A stretch of 64,000 nucleotides of DNA. It comes from Antarcticibacterium sp. 1MA-6-2. GTDB lineage: Bacteria; Bacteroidota; Bacteroidia; Flavobacteriales; Flavobacteriaceae. Within the stretch, counting starts at the first letter, position 1; every line of letters begins with the position of its first letter. Below are positions 53,962 through 63,961 of this stretch, piece by piece. The notes beneath the pieces are model-generated. The model worked only from the letters and a program-made list of their open reading frames with translations, was not told the origin of the DNA and searched no databases. Location: positions 3,286,001-3,350,000 of the forward strand of contig NZ_CP091036.1 in assembly GCF_021535135.1 (NCBI RefSeq), given 5' to 3'. Position numbers and translations under genes: made by a program.

Positions 53962-53997
53962 CGATGTTTTACAAAAAAGAAACATTAGTTTCCAACT

Positions 53998-56780
53998 ATG
54001 GATAGATTCTCATTTCTTAACGCCGCACATACATCATTTTTCGCCGATCTTTATGAACAATATCTGGAAAATCCTGACAGCGTAGAACCAAGCTGGAGAG
54101 CATTTTTCCAGGGATTTGATTTTGGACAAAATGGCCTCTCTTCTTCAAATGGAGAAGCAAGGGAAGAGGTAATTGAAAATGCAGTCGATGGAGAGTATTG
54201 CGCGCCACAACTACAAAACCTTGAAAAAGAATTTAAGGTTATAAAACTTATCGAAGGTTATCGCACAAGAGGGCATTTGTTTACTCAAACAAATCCTGTG
54301 AGGGAGCGAAGAAAATATTCCCCTACCCTGGATATTGAAAATTATGGATTATCACAGGGAGATTTAGATACTGTATTTAATGCGGGGGAGGTTATTGGTA
54401 TTGGTTCTGCCACTTTAAAGGACATTATTACCCACCTGTCCAGGATCTACTGTCAATCCATTGGAATTGAGTATATGTATATTCGTAAACCCGAAGAAAT
54501 TTCCTGGATCCAGGATAAATTAAATATCAACGATAATCAGCCTGATTTTACTGCTGAGCAAAAAAAGCTCATCCTTAAAAAATTAAATGAAGCTGTTTCG
54601 TTTGAGAGCTTTTTGCATACGAAATACGTGGGTCAAAAGAGATTTTCCTTAGAAGGAAATGAAAGTTTAATTCCGGCGTTGGATGCTATTATAGAAAAAG
54701 CTGCAGATGTAGGAGTGCGTGAGTTCGTAATGGGTATGGCTCACAGGGGAAGATTAAACACCCTTACCAATATCTTTGGTAAAAGTGCGAAGGACATATT
54801 TAGTGAATTTGATGGGAAAGATTACGAGCAGGATATTTTTGATGGGGACGTAAAATATCACCTTGGATGGACTAGTTGCAGGAAAACCCGTAACGGTAAA
54901 GAAATTAATATAAACATAGCGCCCAATCCTTCTCACCTGGAGACCGTAGGTCCGGTTGTAGAAGGAATTACCCGTGCAAAACAGGACAGGCGGTACAATG
55001 GAGATAATTCTTCAGTTTTGCCTATTGTAGTGCATGGAGATGCTGCAATAGCAGGACAGGGAGTTGTCTATGAAGTCATACAAATGGCTCAACTGGAGGG
55101 TTACCAAACAGGAGGTACTATTCATATCGTGGTAAACAACCAAATTGGATTTACCACCAATTACCTGGATGGCCGCTCATCAACTTATTGTACAGATGTT
55201 GGAAAGGTTACTTTATCTCCTATCCTTCACGTAAATGCTGATGATGCAGAGGCTGTTGTACACGCGGCTTTATTCGCACTGGATTTTAGAATGAAGTTTA
55301 AGAGAGACGTTTTTATTGATCTACTTGGCTACAGGAAATATGGGCATAATGAAGGTGATGAACCAAGGTTTACTCAACCTAAGCTTTATAAGGCTATAGC
55401 TTCACATGAAAATCCCCGCGATATTTATGCTGAAAAGCTTATCAAAAGTGGAGTTATTGATAAAGATTATGTAGGTAAGCTTGAAGAAGAATACAAGGCA
55501 AATCTTGAAGAAAATCTGGAAAATTCCCGTAAAGAGGACAAAACCAAAATAACTCCCTTTATGGAAGACGAGTGGGAAGGTTTTGAAAATGTAGAGGAAG
55601 ACCAAATGATGGAATCTGTAGATACTACTATAGATATTCAAAAGCTGGATGAGATTGCAGAAGTAATTACCCAACTTCCGGAAGACAAAAAGTTTATGCG
55701 CAAAATCGCGAAACTTATTGAGGGCAGGCATAGTATGTATTTTGACAATAATCAACTGGATTGGGCCATGGCAGAATTACTTGCTTATGGAAGTTTGATG
55801 CTGGAAGGTTATAATGTGAGGATGAGCGGTCAGGATGTGGAAAGAGGTACTTTTTCTCACTTAAGCATGCTATTGTAAAAGTCGAAGACAGTGAAGAAGA
55901 AATTATTCTTCACAACAACATAAAGAATAAAAAAGGAGATTTCAGGATATACAATTCGCTACTTTCAGAATATGGAGTGGTAGGTTTTGATTACGGTTAT
56001 GCAATGGCCAGCCCTACAACTCTTACTATTTGGGAAGCGCAGTTTGGTGATTTCGTCAATGGTGCCCAGATTATGCTGGATCAATACATCTCGGCCGCTG
56101 AAGATAAATGGAAACTGCAAAATGGATTGGTGATGTTTCTGCCGCACGGATATGAGGGTCAGGGAGCAGAACACTCTTCGGGAAGAATGGAGCGTTTTCT
56201 TCAGTTGTGTGCTACAGATAATATGTATGTGGCAGATGTTACAACACCTGCCAACATGTTTCATTTACTTCGCAGGCAGATGAAGGTGAAATTTAGAAAG
56301 CCTTTAATTATATTTACTCCAAAAAGTTTGTTGAGGCATCCAAAAGTTATTTCTACAAAAGAAGACTTCGCCCAGGGTAGTTTCCAAACTCTAATAGATG
56401 ATTCGCAAGCTGAAGTTAATAAAATAAAATCCCTGGTATTTTGTACAGGTAAATTTTATTATGACCTTCTTGAGCACCGTGAAAAGATTGGAAGAGATGA
56501 CGTGGCTCTAGTGAGGGTAGAACAATTATTTCCATTGCCCTGCGATAAGATGAAGGAAATGATAGATAAATATAAAAATGCCGATGACCTGGTATGGGCG
56601 CAGGAAGAACCAAGGAATATGGGAGCCTATAGTCATTTGTTACTTCACTTTGATGAAGCTAAGAACTTTAGGGTGTGCAGTCGAAGATTTTATGGGTCCC
56701 CTGCTGCAGGTAGTGCTGTAAGGTTTAAAAAACGTCACGAAAAGGTAATTGAGAGCGTTTTTGATAAGACAATGGTTTAA
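53998..56780 (+). CDS. sucA: 2-Oxoglutarate dehydrogenase E1 component (one RCCGGY scar)
   Basis: The product is 926 aa after repair, the normal length. It is a thiamine-diphosphate enzyme of the TCA cycle that decarboxylates 2-oxoglutarate. The E2-binding N-terminus is 'YEQYLENPDSVEPSWRAFFQ'. ThDP landmarks are 'EFVMGMAHRGRLNTLTNIFG', 'HGDAAIAGQGVVYEVIQMAQ' (GDA...) and 'VVNNQIGFTTNYLDGRSSTY'. The break at 55859-55866 (ACTTAAGC for ACCGGC) restores 'DVERGTFSHRHAIVKVEDSE'. It is cotranscribed with sucB, 66 bases downstream. Confidence 0.96.
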
Positions 56781-56846
56781 AAAATAGAATAAGAATATAA
56801 AAATTAAAATTGCTTACTAATTTTAAGCAGAAATAAATAAAAGATC

Positions 56847-58123
56847 ATGGCTTTAGAAATGAAAGTTCCTTCTCCCGGAGAATCTATTACAGAAGTTGAA
56901 ATTGCTCAATGGCTGGTAAAAGATGGAGATTACGTAGAAAAAGATCAGGCAATTGCAGAAGTTGATAGTGACAAGGCAACGCTTGAATTGCTTAGCGGAG
57001 GCAAGCGGAATAATCACCCTTAAGGCAGAAGAAGGTGACGCAGTGGCCGTTGGCCAGGTGGTTTGTATCATTGATACAGATGCAGCAAGGCCTGACGGGG
57101 GAGGAGATGCAAAAGAAAGTGCTGAAAAAGAAGTTACCGAGGAGCGAGAAAAAACAGAATCTAAGGCTGACAGTAATAAAGCTGAACCAAAAACTGAGAC
57201 CCCTTCTAAGTCTTCAACTCCTTCTCAAAAACAGGATAAGACTTACGCTACAGGAACTCCGTCTCCGGCAGCAAAGAAAATTCTTGATGAGAAAGGGATA
57301 GACTCAAAATCGGTTAATGGAACAAGCAGAGATGGTAGGATTACGCATGAAGATGCGGTGCAGGCAAAAGCTTCAATGGGAACTCCCGGTCGCGGAAAGA
57401 GAGGGGAATCCCGTAAAAAGATGTCAATGCTTCGCCGAAAGGTGGCAGAGCGTCTTGTAAGTGCAAAGAATGAGACGGCCATGCTTACCACTTTTAACGA
57501 AGTAGACATGTCTGCCATTTATTCTTTAAGAAAACAGTACAAAGACCAGTTTAAAGATAAACATGGTGTTGGATTAGGTTTTATGTCCTTTTTTACTTTA
57601 GCAATTGTTAGAGCACTTGATCTATTTCCCGATGTGAATTCTATGATTGATGGGGATTTCCAGGTGAAGTACGACTTTAAAGATATTAGTATTGCTGTTT
57701 CAGGACCAAAAGGTTTGATGGTTCCGGTAATAAGAAATGCTGAAAATCTTGGATTCCGGGGAATTGAAGATGAGGTAAAGCGATTGGCTTTAAGAGCACG
57801 TGATGGACAAATTACAGTAGATGAGATGACTGGTGGGACCTTTACTATTACAAATGGTGGAGTGTTTGGATCCATGTTATCTACGCCTATTATTAATCCA
57901 CCCCAAAGTGCAATTCTTGGAATGCACAACATAGTCGACTTAGCCTGTTGCAATAGATGGACATGTGGAGATAAGACCTATAATGTTCGTTGCATTATCT
58001 TATGATCACAGGATCATTGACGGTAAGGAATCTGTAGGTTTTCTGGTAGCTGTAAAAGAAGCTCTTGAAAATCCGGAAGAATTACTAATGGATAATGATG
58101 TAAAAAGAGCTTTGGAGCTTTAA
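56847..58123 (+). CDS. sucB: Dihydrolipoyl succinyltransferase, E2 of 2-oxoglutarate dehydrogenase (two RCCGGY scars)
   Basis: The product is 424 aa after repair. The lipoyl domain has the lipoylated Lys in '[11 protein letters not shown]'. A charged linker, the E1/E3-binding domain ('[20 protein letters not shown]') and the catalytic domain ('[20 protein letters not shown]', His motif '[11 protein letters not shown]') follow. Scars are at 56990-56996 (GCTTAGC for GCCGGC, giving '[16 protein letters not shown]') and at 57938-57944 (ACTTAGC for ACCGGC, giving '[20 protein letters not shown]'). Without repair both the lipoyl and the catalytic His segments are cut off. Confidence 0.96.
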
Positions 58124-58136
58124 TTTCTTCAGAGAG

Positions 58137-58177
58137 AAAAAAAGCGGACAGCAAATTTATTGCTGCCCGCTTTTTTT
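58137..58177 (+). terminator. Terminator of sucAB
   Basis: AAAAAAAGCGG-A-CAGCAA pairs with TTGCTG-C-CCGCTTTTTTT (one A/C mismatch) around a five-base loop, with a T-run on the plus strand. It lies 14 bases after the sucB stop. Confidence 0.85.
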
Positions 58178-58190
58178 ATTTTACAGTTTA

Positions 58191-58304
58191 CTAAAATACC
58201 TCGAGTAAATTTAAGATGTTTAAAAGTAGTACAAACACCACTGCTACAGCAAGAATAGCCATCCCCAAATCACTTATTGAGCCTTTTTTTATCTCTTGAT
58301 TCAT
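58191..58304 (-). CDS. Very small single-span membrane protein
   Basis: The ORF codes for 37 aa: a short charged start ('MNQEIKKGSISDLG') followed by one long hydrophobic helix ('MAILAVAVVFVLLLNILNLL') and 'EVF'. The minus strand has a purine-rich GGGGGG a few bases before the ATG that could act as a ribosome site. It sits between the sucAB terminator and the retropepsin-like gene. The regular amphipathic layout and clean stop suggest a real small membrane protein, but no homologue can be named. Confidence 0.45.
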   Translation of the reverse strand: MNQEIKKGSISDLGMAILAVAVVFVLLLNILNLLEVF

Positions 58305-58386
58305 ACTGCCCCCTTTTAATAATTATAATGACTAATATAATTTATTATGCCAGGGAAGAGTATGGGGAAATTTCCCCATTTTTTGT

Positions 58387-58826
58387 TTATTTGAGGTAGA
58401 GAGACTTATTCTTGTAATCAATTACTGCCTTTCCTTTTTTAAGAATATCAGCACCAATGATTCCGTGAACTTTTTCAGCTTTATGATTTAGGAGAGCTTC
58501 GTTGACGTGAGTGAGATCAAAAAGGACCAGGTCTATTTTTTTCTTTTTCCAGCCCTTAATTTCAATATTATTTTGTTGTGCTATTTGGGTTAACATGTTA
58601 GTAGCACCTGAGCACCAGCTGCCCTGATATCGCTGTCTTCGGCCAGAAGTTCAAAATGCTTAACCGCTTCAAAGCCTACGCACGAGCTGGAGGCTCCTGT
58701 ATCTAATATGAAATTACCTTCAATTTTATTGATCTTTGCCACCAGTTCGAAGTGGTTCGTCTCGGTGTAATTTAGTTTAATGCGATGGTAGCCTTTAGCT
58801 ATCAATAGCTTCTTTAAAGAGGACAT
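58387..58826 (-). CDS. Retropepsin-like aspartyl protease (one RCCGGY scar)
   Basis: The product is 145 aa after repair, starting at ATG 58826 ('MSSLKKLLIAKGYHRIKLNY'). The active-site motif D-T-G-A is in 'GNFILDTGASSSCVGFEAV', and the second hydrophobic-hydrophobic-Gly element is 'KVHGIIGADILKKGKAVIDY'. One domain means it must dimerise, as retropepsins do. The break at 58606-58613 (ACCTGAGC for ACCGGC on the plus strand) restores 'IRAAGAGATNMLTQIAQ'. Soluble, no signal. The substrate is unknown. Confidence 0.85.
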
Positions 58827-58865
58827 TCTTTTTCTTTTGAGCAAAGATAGGTGTTCAAAATAAAT

Positions 58866-58873
58866 TATTTTTG
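58866..58873 (+). promoter_or_regulatory. -7 promoter element very close to the tatD start
   Basis: TATTTTTG matches TAnnTTTG exactly and ends five bases before the tatD ATG (58879). With the usual spacing, transcription would start at or next to the ATG, giving a leaderless message. Confidence 0.45.
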
Positions 58874-58878
58874 CATTT

Positions 58879-59644
58879 ATGATTTTAACTGATACCCACA
58901 CACACTTATACTCCAAAGAATTTCAAAGCGATCGATTACAGATGGTTAAGAATGCAATGGAAGAAGATGTAAAGCGATTTTTTATTCCTGCCATAGACTC
59001 TTCACATACAGAAGCTATGTATGATCTTGAAAGGAACTTTCCAGACAATGTTTTTTTGATGATGGGCCTGCATCCTACATCAGTCAAAGAGAATTATGAA
59101 GAGGAATTAAGACTTGTAGAAGAGGAGCTGGCGAAAAGAAAATTTTATGCGGTGGGAGAAATAGGAATAGACCTTTTTTGGGATAAAACTCTTCTGGAGC
59201 AACAAAAAATCGCTTTCCGTCACCAAATAAAGCTAGCCAGGAGTTATGATTTACCAATTGTAATTCATTGCCGTGATGCTTTTGATGAAGTCTTTGAAGT
59301 TTTAGAAACGGAGAAGGACGAAAAATTGTTTGGAATATTCCACTGCTTTACCGGGAATCTTGAACAGGCGCGGCGAGCACTTTCCTACAATATGAAACTT
59401 GGGATAGGTGGAGTTGTGACCTTTAAGAATGGTGGACTGGATAAATTTTTGGCTGAAATACCCTTAGAAAATATAGTGCTGGAAACAGATGCCCCTTACC
59501 TTGCAACCTCCTTACAGAGGTAAAAGGAATGAAAGTTCTTACCTGAAGATTATTGCCGGAAAAGTAGCTGAACTATATAATGTTCCGCTTGAGGAAGTAG
59601 CAGCTGTAACCACAGGGAATTCCCTTGATATCTTCGGTAGATAA
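58879..59644 (+). CDS. tatD: TatD family metal-dependent DNase (one indel)
   Basis: The product is about 254 aa. Metal ligands are in 'ILTDTHTHLYS' (HxH), 'YAVGEIGIDLFWD' (Glu), 'PIVIHCRDAFDEVF' (His), 'GIFHCFTGNLEQA' (His) and 'NIVLETDAPYLA' (Asp). The frame is lost near 59507-59516 ('GCAACCTCCT'); 'YLAP(x)PYRGKRNESSYL' is expected, and the remainder 'IIAGKVAELYNVPLEEVA' ends at 59644. This break could be a damaged ACCGGT, but the observed string does not fit the common scar forms. TatD enzymes act as 3'-5' exonucleases or D-aminoacyl-type hydrolases. Confidence 0.9.
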
Positions 59645-59698
59645 AACTATATTTAAATATTAATTTTGTTCTTTTGTTAAGCTAATCAAACCAAGCCT

Positions 59699-60841
59699 GT
59701 GTCTAGATTCGAAGATATAAGATTTTATAATGAAGAGGAAGTGCAGCCTGCACTTAAAAAGTATGTGCATCATCCAATGATCAAAGCTTTGCTTCAATTT
59801 ACTTTTCCTGAAAATTCTTATAGTGAAATTGAAGCAATAGCGGCTCAGTGCCATTCGATTCGAGATTTTCAAACAAAAATAATTTATAAAACGGTTCAAA
59901 GGGTACTGGAGAAAAGTTCAGAAGGATTAACCTATAGTGGTTTTGACCAGCTGAAGAAGGATGAATCTTATCTATATATTTCCAATCATCGCGATATTAT
60001 TCTGGATACCTGTCTCCTTAACTACCTCCTGTATGAACAGGATTTGATCATGACAGCTTCAGCTATAGGTGACAATCTTGTGCAGAAGCCATTTTTATTA
60101 ATGCTTTCAAGAATTAATCGCAATTTTCTTGTTCAGCGGGGACTTAGCCCGAGAACAATGCTTCAGAGCTCACAGAATCTTTCCGAATATATTAAACATC
60201 TGCTTTTTGAAGAAAATCGGTCCGTTTGGATGGCGCAGCGGGAAGGTCGTACAAAAGATGGGAATGATACCACTCAACAGGGCGTTTTAAAAATGCTGGC
60301 AATGGCCAAGGGAGAGATGAGTCTTTCAGAATATTTTTCAAAAATTAAAATTGTTCCTGTTTCCATTTCTTATGAATTTGATCCTACAGATATCATGAAA
60401 ATGCCAGAAATTATGGCGAAAAGAATGGAGGAAACTTATGTGAAATCTGCAAATGAGGATTTTAAATCTATTATGAAGGGGGCATTAGGAAATAAAGGGC
60501 GCATTCATATAGAGGCAGGGAAAGTTTTTACTAAAGAATGGTTTGAGCCTGTTGTAAAACAAGAATCCTCTGTAAATGATTTTCTTAAAACAATTACTTT
60601 AAATATAGATAAAGAGATTCACTCTAATTATAAATTGTGGCCTTCCAATTATATAGCCTGTGATCTTCTCCTTAATAACGACAGTCATTCTTCAAAATAT
60701 ACTCAGAAAGAAAAAAGGCAATTTGAACGACGTCTCACCCGTAGAATAAACTGTGAAAATTCCCTGGAAGTGAATAGCTACCTTTTAATGTATGCCAATC
60801 CTGTTATAAATAAGGAAGCTCTTAATGAAGGCAAAATCTAG
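59699..60841 (+). CDS. 1-Acyl-sn-glycerol-3-phosphate acyltransferase-like protein
   Basis: The product is 380 aa, from a GTG start (the only start after an upstream in-frame stop). The acyltransferase block is 'ESYLYISNHRDIILDTCLLN' with the NHRDI/D active-site version of the PlsC motif, then 'NRNFLVQRGLSPRTMLQSSQ' and 'RSVWMAQREGRTKDGNDTTQ' (the EGR/T block). It probably acylates glycerophospholipid or an ornithine/aminolipid precursor at the inner membrane. It overlaps the asparaginase start by 17 bases, so the two are coupled. Confidence 0.82.
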   Translation: MSRFEDIRFYNEEEVQPALKKYVHHPMIKALLQFTFPENSYSEIEAIAAQCHSIRDFQTKIIYKTVQRVLEKSSEGLTYSGFDQLKKDESYLYISNHRDIILDTCLLNYLLYEQDLIMTASAIGDNLVQKPFLLMLSRINRNFLVQRGLSPRTMLQSSQNLSEYIKHLLFEENRSVWMAQREGRTKDGNDTTQQGVLKMLAMAKGEMSLSEYFSKIKIVPVSISYEFDPTDIMKMPEIMAKRMEETYVKSANEDFKSIMKGALGNKGRIHIEAGKVFTKEWFEPVVKQESSVNDFLKTITLNIDKEIHSNYKLWPSNYIACDLLLNNDSHSSKYTQKEKRQFERRLTRRINCENSLEVNSYLLMYANPVINKEALNEGKI

Positions 60842-61857
60842 AATTTTACTTATTTATACTTATGGTACCATTGGTATGATCAAAGATTTTGAAACGGGTG
60901 CTTTAAAAGCTTTTAACTTTAGTGAGCTTTTGCAGAATATCCCTGAGTTAAAGCTTCTGGAGCATACTATAGATACTGTAAGCTTCAAAGAACCAATTGA
61001 TTCTTCAAATATGAACCCTGTTTACTGGGTATCACTTGCCCGGATAATAGAGGAGCGATATGAGAAATATGACGGTTTTGTGGTTTTGCACGGCAGCGAT
61101 ACCATGTCGTATTCTGCAGCTGCTCTAAGTTTTATGTTTGAAGATCTTACCAAACCTATTATTTTCACCTAAGTTCCCAATTACCAATTGGAGATTTAAG
61201 GACTGATGCTAAAGAAAATCTTATTACCAGTATCCAGATCGCCGGATTACAAAAGCAGGGGAAACTTAGGTTATCTCTGAAGTTGGTTTATATTTTGAAT
61301 ATAAACTTTACAGGGGAAACCGAACCACTAAATTAAATGCGGAACATTTTCAGGCTTTTTCCTCTCTTAATTATCCTGCTTTGGTAGAATCTGGAGTATA
61401 TTTATCTGTCAATTATAATGCACTTTGGAAGACGAACAGGAGGAGAAAAACAAAATTACATACAGAACTTAACGAAGATGTTCTAATTTTAAAGATGTTT
61501 CCGGGCATAAATGAGCAAACGATTGATCATATTCTCTCGAGAAAAAATTTAAAAGGGGTTATTTTGGAAACTTTTGGAAGTGGAAATGCCCCTACCGACA
61601 AATGGTTTATTAAAATTTTAAAAAAATATATTTCCCGCGGATTGGTGGTAGTAAATGTCACTCAATGTATAGCAGGAAGTGTCTCAATGGGTCAATATGA
61701 GACAAGTACGCAACTAAAGAAAATAGGAGTGGTGTCAGGAAAAGATATCACAACTGAAGCAGCAGTTGCAAAATTGATGTATCTTTTGGGGAAAGAACTG
61801 TCACCAGAGGTTTTTAAGACAATTTTTGAAACTTCCCTGCGTGGGGAAATGTTATAA
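60825..61857 (+). CDS. ansA: L-asparaginase, type I cytoplasmic (three RCCGGY scars)
   Basis: The product is 342 aa after repair. The catalytic Thr motif TGGTIG appears as 'ILLIYTYGTIGMI'. ACTTAT at 60858-60863 stands for ACCGGC, so the Tyr is an artefact of unchanged length. The second Thr is in 'VVLHGSDTMSYSAAALSFMF'. Two more scars, ACCTAAGT at 61167-61174 (for ACCGGT, 'IIFTGSQLPIGDLRTDAK') and ACTTAGGT at 61264-61271 (for ACCGGT, 'QGKPVISEVGLYFEYKL'), add four bases, which matches the observed frame change. 'ILETFGSGNAP' and 'NVTQCIAGSVSMGQYETS' close the site. It hydrolyses asparagine to aspartate. Confidence 0.93.
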
Positions 61858-61928
61858 AATTAACGAATCTTATTTGATGGTAATGGTTTTTTTTTGTTAT
61901 TTGGCGCACCAATTTAGAACAGCTTAAT

Positions 61929-62016
61929 AGAGAGGTGGCCGAGTGGTCGAAGGCGCACGCCTGGAAAGTGTGTATACCCCACAAGGGTATCGAGGGTTCG
62001 AATCCCTTCCTCTCTG
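61929..62016 (+). tRNA. tRNA-Ser (anticodon GGA)
   Basis: An 88-base class II tRNA. The acceptor stem AGAGAGG/CCTCTCT (61929-61935 with 62009-62015) has discriminator G at 62016. The D arm contains the usual GTGG-CCGAG-TGG. The anticodon loop CTGGAAA (61971-61977) holds GGA, decoding UCC and UCU. A long variable arm (TATACCCC...GGGTAT) and a T arm with GTTCGAATC follow. The 3' CCA is not encoded. Confidence 0.97.
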
Positions 62017-62083
62017 CAAGTGTTTTTAATAAAAAATTATTTTTATATCTTTAACCCTTTAACTAATTAATTAAGAAACAGTA

Positions 62084-62881
62084 ATGAAAAGATTATTTTC
62101 AACTTTGGTAATCGCTTCGATTATGTTATTTGGAGCTGCGCAAGTAAACGCGACTAATTATGTGACTGCACAGCCGGATAATATCGTGAATTTTATTCAG
62201 GATGAAGAAGTAGCCCTCGATACACAAGAGGAAGAATCCGTTGGTTTTCACCAGGAATTAAAAAGACGATTTATTGAAGGAGGCCCTGGCTTTATGGGGA
62301 TCGTTCTTTTGTGTTTAATTCTTGGACTGGCCATTGCCATTGAGAGAATTATCTTTTTAAACCTTTCTACTACAAATACAAGAAAACTTGCACAGGATGT
62401 TGAAGACGCTTTAAACAGTGGCGGGATTGAAGCTGCTAAAGAAGTTTGTCGTAATACAAGAGGTCCTGTTGCTTCTATATACTACCAGGGTCTTGATAGA
62501 GCCGATGAGAGCATTGAAGCTGCAGAGAAAGCAGTTGTTGCTTATGGTGGTGTTCAAATGGGAACGTTAGAGAAAAACGTTTCCTGGGTATCTCTTTTTA
62601 TTGCTCTTGCTCCTATGCTTGGGTTCATGGGTACGGTAATAGGGATGATTCAGGCCTTCGATAGAATCGAAGCTGCAGGAGATATGCAACCATCTTTGGT
62701 AGCAGGAGGTATTAAAGTAGCACTTCTTACTACTGTATTTGGTTTAATTGTTGCTATTATTCTTCAAATTTTCTATAACTACATTATCGCTAAGATTGAT
62801 AGTATTGTTAATGATATGGAAGATGCTTCTATTCTTCTTATCGACATGCTTGTTGACTACAAAAACAGAAAAAGAATCTAA
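62084..62881 (+). CDS. exbB: ExbB/TolQ/MotA family proton-channel protein
   Basis: The product is 265 aa. An N-terminal signal-like hydrophobic segment precedes a periplasmic stretch, as in many Bacteroidota ExbB proteins. The three core spans are 'GPGFMGIVLLCLILGLAIAI', 'VSWVSLFIALAPMLGFMGTV' and 'VALLTTVFGLIVAIILQIFY'. 'GFMGTVIGMIQAFDRIEAAG' is the family signature. With ExbD it powers TonB-dependent transport from the proton gradient. It is the first gene of the exb cluster, 67 bases after tRNA-Ser. Confidence 0.95.
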   Translation: MKRLFSTLVIASIMLFGAAQVNATNYVTAQPDNIVNFIQDEEVALDTQEEESVGFHQELKRRFIEGGPGFMGIVLLCLILGLAIAIERIIFLNLSTTNTRKLAQDVEDALNSGGIEAAKEVCRNTRGPVASIYYQGLDRADESIEAAEKAVVAYGGVQMGTLEKNVSWVSLFIALAPMLGFMGTVIGMIQAFDRIEAAGDMQPSLVAGGIKVALLTTVFGLIVAIILQIFYNYIIAKIDSIVNDMEDASILLIDMLVDYKNRKRI

Positions 62882-62893
62882 GAGCAATAAACT

Positions 62894-63333
62894 ATGACCA
62901 TTCATAAAATCTTAAAATATCTGGCACTCGTTATTGGTGTGATAGGTCTTATCCTTCTGGGTAGGATTATTATGACTTACGATGATGCTATAGAATCCTC
63001 TGCTGCGACCCAGCAAAGTGTAGTAACTCCATTTCTCTGGCTGGCCTATATAGTTATGGCAGTGATCCTGGTGCTTGTTATATTCTTTGTTATTAAAGGT
63101 CTGTTTAGAGGAAATATTAAAAACACGCTTATTTCAGTAGGTGCATTCTTACTTATTGTAGCAGTAGCTTACGTGCTTTCTGATGGAACTCAGAAAACAT
63201 TAAAGGATGGAGAAATTCTATCGGCCAGTACTGATCATTGGGTTGGTGCTTAAGTTTGATTACTTTCTATATCCTGGCTGCAATTGCGGTAGGTGCAATG
63301 GTAGTCTCCGGAATAAGGAAACTAATTAAATAA
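62894..63333 (+). CDS. Membrane protein of the exbBD cluster (one RCCGGY scar)
   Basis: The product is 145 aa after repair. Spans: 'YLALVIGVIGLILLGRIIMT', 'LWLAYIVMAVILVLVIFFVI', 'LISVGAFLLIVAVAYVL', and after repair a fourth, 'GLITFYILAAIAVGAMVVSG'. GCTTAAGT at 63248-63255 stands for GCCGGT and creates a false stop at 63253. With repair the protein continues to 63333, eight bases before exbD, ending 'IRKLIK'. The placement between exbB and exbD suggests an accessory subunit. The family is unnamed to me, but the position seems common in Flavobacteria. Confidence 0.78.
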
Positions 63334-63340
63334 TACTATT

Positions 63341-63949
63341 ATGGCAAGAAGAGCATCACCAGAAGTTAATGCCGGGTCTATGGCCGATATAGCATTCCTG
63401 CTATTGATTTTCTTCCTGGTAACTACAACCATTGAGACAGATCGTGGGATAAGCAGGAAACTGCCTCCTATCCCAGAAGACAATGTTGTACCGCTTATTA
63501 TTAAACAGAAGAACATCTTTACTGTTATTGTGAACAGAAATAATGAGCTTCTTGTTGAAGAGGAAGTAATGGAACTTTCTGCTCTACGTCAGGCAGCAGT
63601 TGAATTTCTAGATAATGGTGCCGGAACAGGTGAGGAGGCATGTGATTATTGCCAGGGACCGAGAGATCCCGCATCTTCAGATAATCCTGAAAAAGCAATT
63701 ATCTCGTTGGTGAACGACCGAAAAACGGAATATAGAACTTATATATCTGTTCAAAATGAATTGGTTGCAGCCTACAATGAGTTGAGGAACCGTGAGGCTC
63801 AAAGGCTTTATGGAAGAAGTTTCCAGGAAATGGAGGCTCAGTACAATGATCCTAATTTTAGAGGTGATAGAGAAGCTTTAGGAGAGAAGATCGATATTGT
63901 TAAAGAAATGTATCCTCAAAAACTATCTGAAGCAGAGCCAACAAGTTAA
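63341..63949 (+). CDS. exbD: ExbD/TolR family protein 1
   Basis: The product is 202 aa. The membrane anchor with the proton-carrying Asp is 'EVNAGSMADIAFLLLIFFLV'. The periplasmic domain follows with an insertion that includes a Cys pair ('CDYCQGPRDPAS') and a long helical tail ('YNELRNREAQRLYGRSFQEM'). It is longer than classical ExbD (about 140 aa) but typical of Bacteroidota. A second exbD begins 12 bases downstream. Confidence 0.92.
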   Translation: MARRASPEVNAGSMADIAFLLLIFFLVTTTIETDRGISRKLPPIPEDNVVPLIIKQKNIFTVIVNRNNELLVEEEVMELSALRQAAVEFLDNGAGTGEEACDYCQGPRDPASSDNPEKAIISLVNDRKTEYRTYISVQNELVAAYNELRNREAQRLYGRSFQEMEAQYNDPNFRGDREALGEKIDIVKEMYPQKLSEAEPTS

Positions 63950-63961
63950 AAGAGAAGAATT

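Noticed and set aside
63256..63333. Separate 25-codon membrane ORF with TTG start
   Set aside because: It is the C-terminus of the preceding gene, cut off by the scar at 63248-63255.
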